A DNA stretch of 64,000 nucleotides from an uncultured Clostridia bacterium (GTDB lineage Bacteria; Bacillota; Clostridia; Christensenellales; Borkfalkiaceae). The stretch covers positions 1-64,000 of the forward strand of contig CANQMX010000001.1 in the NCBI GenBank assembly GCA_947625095.1, given 5' to 3'. The translations under genes were made by a program, and so were the position numbers. The notes under the pieces are model-generated. The model was not told where the DNA came from. It saw only the letters and a list, made by a program, of their open reading frames with translations, and made no database searches. Shown in pieces: positions 17,348 through 26,400 of this stretch. Every line of letters begins with the position of its first letter. Within the stretch, counting starts at the first letter, position 1.

Positions 17348-19420
17348 TTACTTTGTCCAAGGAGTCACAGAGCCGTCCGCACCGTAATGCCACCATTTGT
17401 CACTCCGCCCCCATTGATCTGCCGATGGCGACTGCGCTGAGAAGTAGGATACTGCCGCGCTCCTGAGCGCGCTGCTTCCCCCGTTTCCGTTGTTGAGCGT
17501 CGCCCAAGTCTCCTGCGTGCCCTCATAATACAACGTCTCGATGGGCGAACCGTTCGGGAACGCATGGTAAAAATTCTCCATGTCCTTCCCGATCACGACC
17601 GACTTCAAATCCGCGCAATAGGCGAAGGCGTCCTGCCCCACTTCCTTTACGCCCTTCCCGAGCACGACCTCCTCAACGGGTGCACCGTAAAAGGCGTCCT
17701 GCGAGACCTTCTCGATCCCCTCGATCGTGATTTTCGCCGGCAGGGGATTTCCGTCCCCCAAATACAGGGTAGCCTGCTTTTCCTTTGCATCGTTGACAAA
17801 GATATTCGAGTACTCGTTACCAAAATAGATCGCCGCCCATTCGGAGACAGTCCCCGCATAATCTACGCGTTCGAGCACGCCCTCGCCCGTGATCATGGCA
17901 AATGCGCCCGCGCCGATTTTTGTCACGCTCTTCGGAATGGAGATCTTTTTTAATGCAGTGCAATTGTAGAATGCGCCCACGCCGAGTTCTTCGATCCCCT
18001 CCTGCATCACGACTTCCGTGAGCGCCTTGCTCGTATGGAAACAATCCTCGCCGAGCGAAGTGACCTTCGTGGAAACCGTCACTTTTGTGAGGTCGCTCCC
18101 GTAGAATGCCCGCGCCGCAACGGCATAGGGCTTCCCGTCGTGCCCGTCGGGCAAAGTCAGTTGCTTTTCCTGTCCCAAATAGGTATGTAGCACGTCTGCG
18201 TCCGTGCGCCATACAAAGCCGTCCTCATCGGGATCGGTCACAACACTCTTTTGCGAGAGCGCGGTATGGATCACCGCCCCTTCTTTCAGCCCGAAATCAC
18301 TCAAATCGGCGATCTCGACCTGCGAGAGATTATAGATCTCCGCAAGGGAACTGCACCCGTCGAAACTCTTGAGAAGAAACCCGTTTTGGATACTTGTGAC
18401 GCTCGCAGGGATCGTGAGCGAGGTCAGATGCGTGTGATTTTTGAAATGCGTCGCCAAGCCTTTGATCTCCGTCACGCCATCGGCGATAGAGACCCTTCCT
18501 TTGATACATTTCGGCACATACACAAGTTCCGTTTTGCCTTTGTTGTAGAGGATACCGCCCTCCGTTGCATAAGTCGTGTTTTCCGCACTTACCTCGATGC
18601 ATTCGAGCCCATCCGGGAAAGTATTGGACTTAAATACGTCCGCCTCCGTCGAAAATGCTTTGCCGAATGAGAGCTTCCGCACGCCGGATCCGTAGAACGC
18701 ATATTGACCCAAATTTTTCAACGCGCCCATCTCCGCGCTTTCAAGTCCCGTGCAGTTGTAAAACGCGGCCATATCCATATTCTCGACGTGCCCGAGATCG
18801 ATGCTTTTGAGCGCCGAGCAGCCGTAAAAGGCATACGAGCCCAGATCCTTCACCGATTCGGGCAAATGCACGAAGGCGAGCGTCTCGTCGCCATCTTTAA
18901 GGTAGAACGCCATTTCGCCGATCGCCACGACGGGCTTGCCATCATGCTCGGCGGGAACAATGAGGTTCGCCCTGTCCGTCTCACTCTCGTCCCAGCCGAT
19001 GACGGAATAGCCCGTCACCGTCTCTTTGTCCTCTCCGTATACTTCCTCATACCGCAGTTTCGAATCGGCAAGCGTATACCCGCAGACAGAGCAGGTTATT
19101 CCCTCAAACGTATGATTTTCGTGCGCGTGTTTGCACGTGCCGCAGACGCCGTTCTTGTAATCGTGCGCCGCTCTGCCGCTTACTTCGTTTGCGTGCTCGC
19201 AGGTCGCCGCGTGCCAATGAAATTCCTCGTCCGAAGTCCATGTTGAGGCAAATGTGTGGGTGTGCGGAAGTTCGCCGCTACCGCCGCCACTGCCGCCGCT
19301 TCCGCCTGTTCCACTTGTGCCTCCGCCGGGTTCACCCCCGCCGCCACAGGCGGCTAACCCGAATGCCGCCGTCGCAGCCATCAAGGCCGCCAACAGTCCG
19401 CTCATCAATCTGTGCTTCAT
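17348..19420 (-). CDS. Secreted lipoprotein with BspA-type leucine-rich repeats
   Basis: Lipobox LAACGGGG; repeated SVKDLGSYAFYGCSALKSIDL-type LRR units; Gly/Ser linker. Confidence 0.85.
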   Translation of the reverse strand: MKHRLMSGLLAALMAATAAFGLAACGGGGEPGGGTSGTGGSGGSGGGSGELPHTHTFASTWTSDEEFHWHAATCEHANEVSGRAAHDYKNGVCGTCKHAHENHTFEGITCSVCGYTLADSKLRYEEVYGEDKETVTGYSVIGWDESETDRANLIVPAEHDGKPVVAIGEMAFYLKDGDETLAFVHLPESVKDLGSYAFYGCSALKSIDLGHVENMDMAAFYNCTGLESAEMGALKNLGQYAFYGSGVRKLSFGKAFSTEADVFKSNTFPDGLECIEVSAENTTYATEGGILYNKGKTELVYVPKCIKGRVSIADGVTEIKGLATHFKNHTHLTSLTIPASVTSIQNGFLLKSFDGCSSLAEIYNLSQVEIADLSDFGLKEGAVIHTALSQKSVVTDPDEDGFVWRTDADVLHTYLGQEKQLTLPDGHDGKPYAVAARAFYGSDLTKVTVSTKVTSLGEDCFHTSKALTEVVMQEGIEELGVGAFYNCTALKKISIPKSVTKIGAGAFAMITGEGVLERVDYAGTVSEWAAIYFGNEYSNIFVNDAKEKQATLYLGDGNPLPAKITIEGIEKVSQDAFYGAPVEEVVLGKGVKEVGQDAFAYCADLKSVVIGKDMENFYHAFPNGSPIETLYYEGTQETWATLNNGNGGSSALRSAAVSYFSAQSPSADQWGRSDKWWHYGADGSVTPWTK

Positions 19421-19516
19421 AAGTTACCTCCGAAAAAAATTTTTTCGCAGTAAAAATCGGCACAAAAAAAGTGTGCCCTCAACCGAAGACACACTGCGTT
19501 GGTATCTCCGATTGTT

Positions 19517-19616
19517 GTCACACAAGTTTTTCCGAATATTTTGGCATACGGGAAAAAGAGATACACAATGCCTTTGATTGTGTTCCCAATACGCCAAAAA
19601 TATAAACTTGTGTGAC
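19517..19616. repeat. ~100-bp imperfect inverted repeat upstream of LRR lipoprotein gene
   Basis: gtcacacaagttt...aatattttggc...gccaaaaatat...aaacttgtgtgac. Confidence 0.6.
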
Positions 19617-19754
19617 GCAATCAGTATACCACAACGGAAACCAATTTACAAGTATTTTTGAAAATTATCCCAACGCCCGCCCCGCGCATTTCCCTTAACT
19701 CGCCCTCCGCAAGCAGAGAAAGCCTCGCCTTTCCGTATCTTATCCCCTCCCCCT

Positions 19755-19790
19755 CTTACCGACCGCAGGGAGTGTATCTTATCCCCCCCC
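19755..19790 (-). repeat. GATACACTC...GGTATGAGG family repeat (degenerate copy)
   Basis: Minus strand gggataagatacactccctgcggtcggtaagagg. Confidence 0.5.
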
Positions 19791-19884
19791 TCCCCGCGCC
19801 AAAGGCGCGGGGAGGGGGACACAGGGGGAGGGGGTTCGCCCCTATTGTTGCACCCACCTCAACACCCGCGCCGCATTCCCCCGC

Positions 19885-19926
19885 CCTCATACCGAACCCG
19901 CGTAGCGGGTGAGTGTATCTTGCCCC
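19885..19926 (-). repeat. GATACACTC...GGTATGAGG family repeat
   Basis: Minus strand ggggcaagatacactc-acccgctacgcgggt-tcggtatgagg. Confidence 0.75.
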
Positions 19927-20010
19927 CGCCTCGGGGGTGGCTTTCCTTGCTTCCCCCTTGAGGGGGAAGTGGCGCGCGTCCTTGCGCGCCAAAAGGGGTG
20001 TCTCGCCGTA

Positions 20011-20075
20011 CTCCTCATTCCGAGCCCTGCGCCCGCGGCTTTTACCGCGGGCGCAGGGCGAGTGAATCTTTCCCA
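20011..20075 (-). repeat. GATACACTC...GGTATGAGG family repeat overlapping the 3' end of the dipeptidase gene
   Basis: Minus strand gggaaagattcactc-gccctgcgcccgcgg-taaaag-ccgcgggcgcagggc-tcggaatgagg. Confidence 0.65.
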
Positions 20076-20956
20076 AAGTCCCCCAGCACCCTCTTTGCGT
20101 TCCCAAGCGCAATTTTCTCCGCCACGCGCGCGCCAAACGCCCCTTCCAAATCGGAAATCAGCCTCGGCACGTCGGCGGGGCTTTTCACATACGCGTTCAC
20201 GGGCGCGCCGTCAAAGTCGCTCCCCAGCGCCAGAACGTCCTCGCCGCCCACCCGCAAAATGTGCCGCGCGTGGGCCAAAATCGCCGCCCGCTGCCCCTCG
20301 GCGCTGCCGTCCGCCGCCAAAAATTTTGCCACAAAATACAGCCCGACGACCCCGCCGCTCTCCGCCACGGCGCGGATGCCCTCATCCGTCAAATTCCGTG
20401 GGTGAAAAAACACCTCGCGCGCCCCCGCATGGCTGGCAACAAAGGGCGCGCCGCGTTTCCCGCAAATTTCGGCGACGTCTGAAATCAGCCCGTCGCTCCC
20501 ATGCGCCACATCGGGGATCATGCCCATCTCGCACATCCGCTCCACGCAAGCCCGCCCGAACGCCGTCAGCCCGCCCCTGCTCCCGTTCGCCGCGCCGAGC
20601 GCATTGTCCCTGTTCCACGTCAGCCCCATCATCTTTACGCCGCGGGCGAAGAGGGCGTCCAGCCTCTCCAAATCATCCCCGACCGCCTCGCCGCCCTCGA
20701 CGGTGAGCATGGCGGCAACGCCCCTTTCAAACGCCCCGCGCGAACCCTGCGCCGCAGTCCGAAAGCCCTCCCTCTTGCACATCTCATCAAATTTATCGCA
20801 CAGCGCCGCCGCCCGTTCGTATCCCTCCCCTCTCGTGCCGTCCACAAAGGCGGCGAAGCATTGCAAAGCGCACCCGCCCGCGCGCAAATTTTCCGCAGTA
20901 ACACAAGCGACGCCCTCCTTTGTGAGAGCGTCGCAATGCAAATCGATGTAATTCAT
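20042..20956 (-). CDS. Membrane dipeptidase (peptidase M19 family)
   Basis: MNYIDLHCDALTKEG, GLTWNRDNALG, DVAHGSDG. Confidence 0.88.
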   Translation of the reverse strand: MNYIDLHCDALTKEGVACVTAENLRAGGCALQCFAAFVDGTRGEGYERAAALCDKFDEMCKREGFRTAAQGSRGAFERGVAAMLTVEGGEAVGDDLERLDALFARGVKMMGLTWNRDNALGAANGSRGGLTAFGRACVERMCEMGMIPDVAHGSDGLISDVAEICGKRGAPFVASHAGAREVFFHPRNLTDEGIRAVAESGGVVGLYFVAKFLAADGSAEGQRAAILAHARHILRVGGEDVLALGSDFDGAPVNAYVKSPADVPRLISDLEGAFGARVAEKIALGNAKRVLGDFGKDSLALRPR

Positions 20957-21018
20957 CCCCTGTAGAACAGCCGCACGATACAGCCGAGCGCCCTCGGCAG
21001 TTTGATACAGATGATCAT
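20953..21018 (-). CDS. spoVM: Stage V sporulation protein M (21 aa micro-ORF)
   Basis: Minus-strand MIICIKLPRALGCIVRLFYRG preceded by ggggaggg RBS; IKLPxxLGxIVR core matches SpoVM; located next to thiN-rpe as in Bacillus. Confidence 0.87.
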   Translation of the reverse strand: MIICIKLPRALGCIVRLFYRG

Positions 21019-21641
21019 ACTCCCTCCCCGTTCAAAATGACGAGCACATCTCCCTTTTCCACCGTAAACGAAATTTCGCCCTGCGCGACATTGGAGACGC
21101 CGCGCGTCGAGCCGTAAAAGAGCCACAGATCGTCCGCGGCGTATTTCAGCCCCCGCATCTTCATGATATGCGCGTCGCCGCCGAAAGGCAACAGTGATAC
21201 GGTCTGCCCCTTTTTGCAGAAAAACCGCTGTTCGCCCGCGCCGACGAGCACGATATCCGCGCCGTTCGTCTTGAGCGCGGCGTATAAAACGCCCGCCGCC
21301 TTCGCCTTGTATAAGAGGTGCAGATTGCCGAGAAAGTGATCCTCGCGCCCGCCTCCGCCGCCGTAAAACACGATGTCCCGCGCGCCGAGTTCCAGCGCCC
21401 GATCCACGGCGAGTTCGCCGTCCGTCTCGTTCTTTTCGGCGGGAAAGGTCATGCGCGGCGCGGGCACGGGCGTTTCGTCCAAGGAGTCGAAGTCGCCCAA
21501 ATTTTCGTCGATCTTCACCCTGCCCTTCGCCCACGAATACGCCCCGTCGCAGCAGATGACGTAGGCGTTCTCCGCTTGAATTTCGCCGCGGTACGGTTCG
21601 CCGTTCAGGAGAATGACGGCGCAATTTTTCCCGCCGTTCAT
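21015..21641 (-). CDS. thiN: Thiamine pyrophosphokinase
   Basis: CDGAYSWAKGRVKIDENLGDFDSL; synteny with rpe. Confidence 0.88.
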   Translation of the reverse strand: MNGGKNCAVILLNGEPYRGEIQAENAYVICCDGAYSWAKGRVKIDENLGDFDSLDETPVPAPRMTFPAEKNETDGELAVDRALELGARDIVFYGGGGGREDHFLGNLHLLYKAKAAGVLYAALKTNGADIVLVGAGEQRFFCKKGQTVSLLPFGGDAHIMKMRGLKYAADDLWLFYGSTRGVSNVAQGEISFTVEKGDVLVILNGEGV

Positions 21642-22288
21642 CCGCGCAGCCTTTTTATGGTCGCCGCCATATCGGGGGCGCGGAACACGGTGCTGCCCGC
21701 CACAATGACGTTCGCGCCCGCCGCAACAACGTCCTTCACATTGGCCTCGGTGATGCCGCCGTCCACCTCGATGTCGAGGTCGGGCTTCCCGCATTTCACG
21801 CAAAATTCTCGCAATATATGCAGTTTTTCGAGGGTCTCGGGCAAAAATGCCTGTCCGCCCCAGCCGGGGTGCACGCTCATGACGAGGATCATATCCGCGC
21901 CCGCTTCCACGGCGGGGAACGCCCGTTCAACGGGGGTCTCGGGGTTGACGACCGCCCCCTTCTTCACGCCGAGCGCAGCAATTTTGGGGAAGAGCGCCGC
22001 GGGATCGCACGCCTCGACGTGCACGGTGATGATGTCCGCCCCCGCCTTTGCAAAGTCCTCGATGTGCGTCTCGGGGTGCAGGACCATGAGGTGGCAGTCA
22101 AGGGGCAGTTTGGTATGCGGGCGGATGGCCTTCACCATCTGCGCGCCGAAGGTGATGGGCGGCACGAAATTTCCGTCCATCACGTCGCAGTGCACATAGT
22201 CCGCGCCGCACGCCTCCAATCTTTTCACTGCCTCGCCGACCCTCGAAAAATCACTTGCCAAAATACTCGGCGCAATCTTGATTTTCAT
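21638..22288 (-). CDS. rpe: Ribulose-phosphate 3-epimerase
   Basis: APSILASDFSRVGEAV, HCDVMDGNFVPPITFG, HPGWGGQAF, VDGGI. Confidence 0.96.
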   Translation of the reverse strand: MKIKIAPSILASDFSRVGEAVKRLEACGADYVHCDVMDGNFVPPITFGAQMVKAIRPHTKLPLDCHLMVLHPETHIEDFAKAGADIITVHVEACDPAALFPKIAALGVKKGAVVNPETPVERAFPAVEAGADMILVMSVHPGWGGQAFLPETLEKLHILREFCVKCGKPDLDIEVDGGITEANVKDVVAAGANVIVAGSTVFRAPDMAATIKRLRG

Positions 22289-22511
22289 TCTATTTCCTCC
22301 CCTTGTAATATTCAGCCCCTCTCTCTTGTCTTCCCCCTGCGGGGGGAAGGTGTCACCACAGGTGACAGATGAGGGGCAATAAAATTATGTGCCTTAGGCG
22401 GAATTGATTTCCGCCGTGGGCGACCCCATTTGCCACACTACCGTAGGCTTAATGTCTTTGAGAACGAATTATTTGCGGGCGAACCGTCGAGAGATGCACA
22501 AATTCAGTCCT

Positions 22512-22571
22512 CGTAACTTTCTTTGCCCTTGATATGCTGCCCGCAGGGCACTATATCAAAAGAAAGTTACG
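22512..22571. repeat. Imperfect inverted repeat at the rlmN 3' end
   Basis: cgtaactttctttg...ttgatat...ctgcccgcagggca...atatcaaaagaaagttacg. Confidence 0.5.
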
Positions 22572-23598
22572 AAATATACCTCGCTCTCAGCTGTCCGCAC
22601 GCCCCTCCTATATCGCTCCCCATGCTTCTCCGCAGCGTCGCCGAAATACCGCGGCGGGTCAACTCCTTCAAAAACGCCTGCGCGGTCTCCTCCGAAGTGC
22701 CCGAAAGGTCGCGCTCCTTCACCGCGTTGAGGCGGATGAGGTTGACGTGGCAGGGCTTGCCTTTCAACAGGTCGGCAAGCGCGGCGGCGTGGGCAAGGTC
22801 GGCGTTTTCACCCTCGATGAGCGAGTACTCAAAGATGTACCGCCGCCCCGTCCTTTCAAAATAATAGGCGCACGCCTGCAAAATGTCGGCAATTTTGTAG
22901 CGGTTCGCAACGGGCATGGTGCGGGCGCGCTCCCCGTCGGTGACGGCGTGCAGCGAGACGGTCAGGTTGAGCGGTATTCCCTCCTCGGCAAATTTGAGCA
23001 TCTCGGGCACGAGGCCGCAGGTGGAGAGCGAGATATTCCTCGCGCTCATCGCAATGCCCCCCTCGGCGGTCAAATTCCGCAAAAATTTGACGACGTTTTG
23101 ATAGTTGTCGAAGGGCTCGCCGCTGCCCATCAAAACGACGTTCGTCACGGCGCGCTCCTTCAAATTGCCCCCCTCGGCGCGATTGACGACCAAAATCTGC
23201 CCCAAAATTTCCCCTGCCGTGAGGTCGCGCAGCCTTCCCCCCAAAGTGGAGGCGCAGAACTTGCACCCCATGCGGCAGCCCACCTGCGTGGAGACGCACT
23301 GCGTGTTGCCGTACTTGTAGCGCATCAACACGCCCTCCACAAGGTTGCCGTCGGCAAGTTCGAACAAAAATTTTTTCGTGCCGTCGCGGGAAACGAACGT
23401 CTCCCGTATCTTGACGGGTTCATCCTCAAATTGTTCAATCAGAAGGGCGCGCAGGGCGGGCGGCACGGGCAATTCGGCAATTTTTTTGCCCTGCATCAGC
23501 CCCTCGAAGATCTGCCGCGCGCGGAAGGACTTTTCCCCCGCCGCCTCTACGATTGCGGCAATTTCCGCCGCCGATCTGTCCTGTAAAACGTCCTTCAT
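22567..23598 (-). CDS. rlmN: 23S rRNA (adenine2503-C2)-methyltransferase
   Basis: Radical SAM CRMGCKFCAS; SLHAVTDGERARTMPVANRY. Confidence 0.94.
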   Translation of the reverse strand: MKDVLQDRSAAEIAAIVEAAGEKSFRARQIFEGLMQGKKIAELPVPPALRALLIEQFEDEPVKIRETFVSRDGTKKFLFELADGNLVEGVLMRYKYGNTQCVSTQVGCRMGCKFCASTLGGRLRDLTAGEILGQILVVNRAEGGNLKERAVTNVVLMGSGEPFDNYQNVVKFLRNLTAEGGIAMSARNISLSTCGLVPEMLKFAEEGIPLNLTVSLHAVTDGERARTMPVANRYKIADILQACAYYFERTGRRYIFEYSLIEGENADLAHAAALADLLKGKPCHVNLIRLNAVKERDLSGTSEETAQAFLKELTRRGISATLRRSMGSDIGGACGQLRARYIS

Positions 23599-24836
23599 AG
23601 CCGCCTCAACTTGGCAACGTAGAACCCCGCGCCAAACGCTTTATCGGGCAAAAACTGTACCCCATGTGCCGTTTTTTCGTGTTCGAGGGGAGAAGCAACC
23701 TCCTCGCCCGCAAATTCCGTATGCCCACGCAAAAACTTTTCCACCACGCCGTCGTTCTCGCGCGGGAGGATGGAGCACGTCGCATAATACAGCGCGCCGC
23801 CCCGCCTTACATACCGCGCGCAATTGGATAAAATCGCAAGTTGCGTCTCTTCCAGCCCCGCAATGTTCTCCTCTTTTTTGTTGAGGGGAAGGTCGGGGTT
23901 CTCGGCGATCGTCCCCAGCCCCGAGCACGGCACATCGCACAGAACCCCGTCAAACGCGCCCTCCCACGCGGGGTCGAACACGGTGCTGTCCCTCTCCACC
24001 GCCGTCACGTTGTCCGCGCCCATGCGCGCGCAATAACTTTTGATGAGGGCAACGCGGTGCGGGTGCAACTCGCACGCCGTCACATGGCCGCATTTTTCGG
24101 CGAGCAAAACCGACTTCCCGCCCGGCGCGGCGCAGGCGTCCAGCAGGTATTCGCACGGCTCAACAATGCCGCACACCGCCACGCTCCCCACCGATTGGAA
24201 GGTATAATCCCCGCGGTCAAATCCCTCGTCCCGCGCAAAATTCTTAAAAATTTTGAGGGTCTCAAAGGGCGTATCGATGTGCTCGCGCCCCAAATAGTTC
24301 TCCATGCCGCGCACAAACCGCACGGCAACGCCTTGGCTTTTAGCAAGGGCGATGTCCCGCGCCCTGTCGCCGTATGTTTCGCGCAGCGCCTTCACCGCAA
24401 ACAGCGGAAGATCACTCTCCACACTAAGCCCCTCGTCGCCCGCGGGCACAACAACTTTTCCCGCGTCGAACGCCCGCAAAAAGGCGTTCACAAAGCCCGC
24501 CGCGCCCCCTTTTCCCATCTTTTTGATGAGGTCGACCGCCGTGTCCGTCACCATGTAGCGCGGTCTTGCGAGAAAAATGAGGTGATAGAGCGCAATTTTC
24601 AGCACGATGCGCACGGGCGCTTTGGGCAATTTTTCGGCAAACGTTTTAATGCACAGCGAAAGATATCCGTCGTGCTCCAGAACGCCGTACACCGTCTTAA
24701 CGGTGCGGGCGCGGTGCAGCTCTTCGATGGGTTCTTCGGCGAGCGCGATTTTAAGGTGCGCGCCGCCCTGATATACCCGCGTCAGAATTCGGTACGGGTC
24801 ATAGAACGGGTTGGTCAAAGCGCGCTCCCCTTTCAA
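23595..24836 (-). CDS. rsmB: 16S rRNA (cytosine967-C5)-methyltransferase
   Basis: LLDACAAPGGKS, DVPCSGLGTIAENPD. Confidence 0.93.
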   Translation of the reverse strand: MKGERALTNPFYDPYRILTRVYQGGAHLKIALAEEPIEELHRARTVKTVYGVLEHDGYLSLCIKTFAEKLPKAPVRIVLKIALYHLIFLARPRYMVTDTAVDLIKKMGKGGAAGFVNAFLRAFDAGKVVVPAGDEGLSVESDLPLFAVKALRETYGDRARDIALAKSQGVAVRFVRGMENYLGREHIDTPFETLKIFKNFARDEGFDRGDYTFQSVGSVAVCGIVEPCEYLLDACAAPGGKSVLLAEKCGHVTACELHPHRVALIKSYCARMGADNVTAVERDSTVFDPAWEGAFDGVLCDVPCSGLGTIAENPDLPLNKKEENIAGLEETQLAILSNCARYVRRGGALYYATCSILPRENDGVVEKFLRGHTEFAGEEVASPLEHEKTAHGVQFLPDKAFGAGFYVAKLRRL

Positions 24837-25728
24837 GTTTTCTGCCGTTGCAGAAGTCCCGCGCGGTCATTCTTCTGCCGCCCGCGGGTTGCAGTTCGGT
24901 GATGGAGACCGCCCCCTCGCCGCACTTTACAACAAGCCCCTCCTTCGCCGAGGCGGCAACCACCGTGCCCGCGGGCACGTCCGCATCGCACTCCACTTCC
25001 TCGGCGAACCAAAAATTCAGCGTAAGTCCGCCTGCGCGCGCAAAGGCAAACGGCGAAGGCGAAAGGCCGCGGATGAGGCAGCTCACCTCGCGCGCCGTCC
25101 TCGAAAAATCCACCTCGGTACGCGCAACTTTTTTGCAGGTGAACCCCTCGCCCTGCTTTTGGAGAACGGCCCCGCCGCGCTCTATTTTTTCAAGCGCCTC
25201 CACGATGAGTTCCGCCCCGATGCGCGAGAGCCGCTCTTCGAGCGTGCCGCAGTCGTCGCTGTCGTAGATGGGCGTCGAAGCTGCAAGCAGCATATCCCCC
25301 GTGTCCAGCCCCAGCTCTGTCTTCATGATGGTGACGCCCGTCTCCCGTTCGCCGCCGATGATGGCGCGGGCGATGGGTGCAGCGCCGCGGTAGGCGGGCA
25401 GGAGGGATGCGTGGATATTCCACACGCCCATGGGGAAGAGGTCGAGGACGTCCTGCGTGAGGATCTGCCCGTATGCGCAGGTGACCATGAGGTCGGCGTG
25501 GAGCGCGGCGAGCGCGGAGATGTTGTCGCGGATGCGCGCAAATTGCAGCACGGGCACGCCGAGGCGCACCGCCTCCTCTTTGACGGGGGGCGGCGTCAAA
25601 ACGCCCTTTCTGCCCTGCGGCTTATCGGGCTGGGTGACGACGGCGACGAGGCCGCCACCGTACGCCTCATAAATTGCTTGCAGAGCGGGCACGGCAAACT
25701 CCGGCGTCCCCGCAAACACAATTCTCAT
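24799..25728 (-). CDS. fmt: Methionyl-tRNA formyltransferase
   Basis: MRIVFAGTPEFAVPALQAI; HASLLPAYRGAAPI. Confidence 0.96.
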   Translation of the reverse strand: MRIVFAGTPEFAVPALQAIYEAYGGGLVAVVTQPDKPQGRKGVLTPPPVKEEAVRLGVPVLQFARIRDNISALAALHADLMVTCAYGQILTQDVLDLFPMGVWNIHASLLPAYRGAAPIARAIIGGERETGVTIMKTELGLDTGDMLLAASTPIYDSDDCGTLEERLSRIGAELIVEALEKIERGGAVLQKQGEGFTCKKVARTEVDFSRTAREVSCLIRGLSPSPFAFARAGGLTLNFWFAEEVECDADVPAGTVVAASAKEGLVVKCGEGAVSITELQPAGGRRMTARDFCNGRKLERGARFDQPVL

Positions 25729-25756
25729 TGATATTCTCCTTTTGCCTTGAACCTAC

Positions 25757-25821
25757 GCGTCATCCTGAGCCGAAACGGCTAAACGCAGTCCGTAGCGGTC
25801 GATCCTCGAAGGATCCCGAAC
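25757..25821 (-). repeat. Intergenic palindromic repeat, GGATTCTTC...CAGAATGACGC-type family
   Basis: gcgtcatcctgagccgaaacggct...gatcctcgaaggatcccgaac (reverse orientation). Confidence 0.55.
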
Positions 25822-25860
25822 TACGAAGTCCGATATCCCCGCCCCGCGCACTGTAAAATT

Positions 25861-25910
25861 ACGTCATCCCGAGCCGCCGCTGCCTTTGCGGCGTGTCGAG
25901 GGATGTCCTT
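25861..25910 (-). repeat. Intergenic palindromic repeat, same family
   Basis: acgtcatcccgagccgccgctgcctttgcggcgtgtcgagggatg. Confidence 0.55.
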
Positions 25911-25940
25911 ATTCTATTCCTTTTCGCGTTGAATTCCCTT

Positions 25941-26393
25941 TCACTCCGCGTCATGAATATCCTTCGCCTTATCGGTATAGAGTATCCCGTCAAGGTGATC
26001 TAACTCATGGCAGATGGCGCGGGCGAAAAACCCGTGCGCGACGAGGGAGTACCTATCCCCCTTCCTATCCTGAAAGACGATTTTGACCTTTTCGGGGCGG
26101 GTTACCGTGCCCGCCTTTCCGCGCACCGAGAGGCAGCCTTCCGCGCCCGTCTGTTCGCCCTTTTGCCAGACGAACACGGGGTTTACGAATTCAAAATACC
26201 CCTCGTCCACGTCCACGACGACGGCGCGGATGGGCACGCCCACCTGCGGGGCGGCAAGTCCCGCACCCTCCTCCTTTTTGAGGGTCTCCTTCATGTCGTC
26301 GAGGAGAGCCGACAGCTCCCCGTCGAACCGCGTCACCTTGGCGCAAACTTTCCGAAGGGTGGGGTCTCCCACCTGCAAAACTTCTCGTATCAT
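25941..26393 (-). CDS. def: Peptide deformylase
   Basis: GAGLAAPQVG, EGCLSV, CHELDHLDG. Confidence 0.96.
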   Translation of the reverse strand: MIREVLQVGDPTLRKVCAKVTRFDGELSALLDDMKETLKKEEGAGLAAPQVGVPIRAVVVDVDEGYFEFVNPVFVWQKGEQTGAEGCLSVRGKAGTVTRPEKVKIVFQDRKGDRYSLVAHGFFARAICHELDHLDGILYTDKAKDIHDAE

Positions 26394-26400
26394 ATCTTCC

